A stretch of DNA of 64,000 nucleotides from Methylobacterium nonmethylotrophicum (GTDB lineage Bacteria; Pseudomonadota; Alphaproteobacteria; Rhizobiales; Beijerinckiaceae): contig NZ_SRLB01000009.1 of assembly GCF_004745635.1 (NCBI RefSeq), forward strand, positions 1 to 64,000, written 5' to 3'. This document shows, piece after piece, positions 63,291-64,000 of this stretch. How positions within the stretch are numbered: position 1 is the first letter of the stretch; each line of letters opens with the position of its first letter. The position numbers were made by a program, and so were the translations under genes. The notes beneath the pieces were generated by a model. That model ran no database searches. It was given only the letters and a program-made list of their open reading frames with translations, and was not told the origin of the DNA.

Positions 63291-64000
63291 TCAGTTCCGG
63301 CTGCGTGCCTCGGTGCTCTCGACGGGCCGGACGGTGTCGCCCTCGCGCAGGAACGGAGCGGCCCGGACCACGACCGCGTCGGTCTCGGACAAGCCGGTGC
63401 GAACCTCGACCTCGTCCTCGGAGAAGAGCCCGATCGTGACCGGGCGCGCCTCGATGGTGCGGCCGGTGGAGACGTAGACGGCCGGGCCGTCGGGTCCGTT
63501 CACCAGGGCGGAGAACGGCACCGCGATGCCGCAGCTCTCCCCCACCGAGACCGTGCCGCGGGCGAACAGGCCGAGCCGGGTATCGCCCGCCGAGGCGAGC
63601 TGGATGCGTACCTGGCCGAGCTGCGTTGCCGGGTCGGCGACCGGCGAGACGATGCGCACCTTGCCGCTGACCGGAGCGAGGCCGATCGGCTTCACGCTCA
63701 CCGCCTGGCCGGGCGCGAGACGGCCGAGCTTCGCGAGCGGCGCCTCGGCCGCCAGTTCCATCTCGCCCTGGGCGGCGATCACGAAGAGCGGGTCCCGGCG
63801 GGCCGGCGCCTGCACGCCCACCATCGCGGTGCTGCGGCCGACGAGGCCGGAGACGGGGGCGCGCAGCGTCACCGGGCCGCCCGGCTGGCCGTCCTCGGGC
63901 GCGAGCTGCGCCAGGGCCTGCCCGGTCCGTACCTCGTCGAGGGCCTTGACGTAGACCTGGGTCACCCGCAGCCCGTCCCGGTCGGGACGGACCTGCACCT
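63291..64000 (-). CDS. RND/HlyD efflux membrane-fusion protein, C-terminal part
   Basis: The open frame runs off the window edge, so the N-terminus is missing; at least 235 residues are visible. Seen are the lipoyl half (VTLRAPVSGLVGRSTAMVG), a beta-barrel (LAAEAPLAKLGRLAPGQAVSV, SGKVRIVSPVADPATQLGQVRI) and the membrane-proximal domain (SCGIAVPFSALVNGPDGPAVYV, TGLSETDAVVVRAAPF). This is the order of AcrA/CusB-like adaptors. It is the third membrane-fusion protein in the window and belongs to an efflux operon lying to the right. Confidence 0.88.
   Translation of the reverse strand, partial: VQVRPDRDGLRVTQVYVKALDEVRTGQALAQLAPEDGQPGGPVTLRAPVSGLVGRSTAMVGVQAPARRDPLFVIAAQGEMELAAEAPLAKLGRLAPGQAVSVKPIGLAPVSGKVRIVSPVADPATQLGQVRIQLASAGDTRLGLFARGTVSVGESCGIAVPFSALVNGPDGPAVYVSTGRTIEARPVTIGLFSEDEVEVRTGLSETDAVVVRAAPFLREGDTVRPVESTEARSRN

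Noticed and set aside
1-64000. tRNA or rRNA genes
   Set aside because: I looked for rRNA signatures and cloverleaf-type sequences and saw none; an automated tRNA scan would be decisive.

Overview
This window is GC-rich DNA of a Methylobacterium-like alphaproteobacterium (order Hyphomicrobiales). That assignment is an inference from codon use, gene families (DUF3141 PHA-synthase-like protein, AmiC/AmiR, small paired unknown proteins) and interspersed palindromic repeats; no rRNA or tRNA gene is present to confirm it.

Layout. 0-2.85 kb: 3' part of a large RTX (Ca2+-binding nonapeptide) secreted protein. 3.2-3.5 kb: small Gly/Tyr-rich secreted protein. 4.2-10.6 kb: an operon of phosphotransacetylase, acetate kinase, an unknown 165-aa protein, a PHA-synthase-like DUF3141 hydrolase, enoyl-ACP reductase FabI and an isolated F1 epsilon-type subunit. 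10.9-16.1 kb (minus): RND efflux pair followed in the same operon by polyphosphate kinase 2. 16.5-24.5 kb: amiC-amiR, a leader RNA with an ANTAR-type hairpin and an intrinsic terminator, nitrilase, substrate-binding protein, permease, a fused permease-ATPase and a second ATPase. This looks like an amide/nitrile-inducible uptake operon controlled by antitermination. 24.8-26.7 kb: ABC1/UbiB-type kinase. 26.8-28.3 kb: four tiny conserved genes.

28.4-49.4 kb is the highlight: twelve co-directional, mostly overlapping genes that form a thiotemplate biosynthetic cluster. They encode a B12-binding radical SAM enzyme, ACP, PP-loop ATPase, acyltransferase, asparagine synthetase-like amidotransferase, a double GNAT-like protein, an isovaleryl-type acyl-CoA dehydrogenase, a Cy-A-PCP-oxidase NRPS whose A-domain code reads as cysteine, a three-part TubC docking/class III aminotransferase/acyl-ACP-reductase fusion, an RND exporter pair and a flavin monooxygenase. 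The parts fit one proposed route: an acyl-ACP starter is condensed with Cys, cyclised and oxidised to a thiazole, released reductively as an aldehyde, transaminated to an amine, then tailored and exported. No ketosynthase or thioesterase is seen.

49.4-55.1 kb: a TPR/coiled-coil/caspase-like protein, divergent from an autotransporter-like outer-membrane protein and a TraB/GumN protein. 55.2-56.3 kb: a substrate-binding protein carrying a six-residue tandem repeat right after its signal peptide. 57.0-62.3 kb (minus): a lower-GC surface-glycan island (hexapeptide acetyltransferase and three glycosyltransferase-like proteins), probably acquired. 63.3-64 kb: 3' part of another efflux membrane-fusion protein, cut by the window edge.

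A recurring oddity is four short perfect or near-perfect tandem arrays (15-nt units between genes, 18-nt units inside genes) in otherwise ordinary loci.
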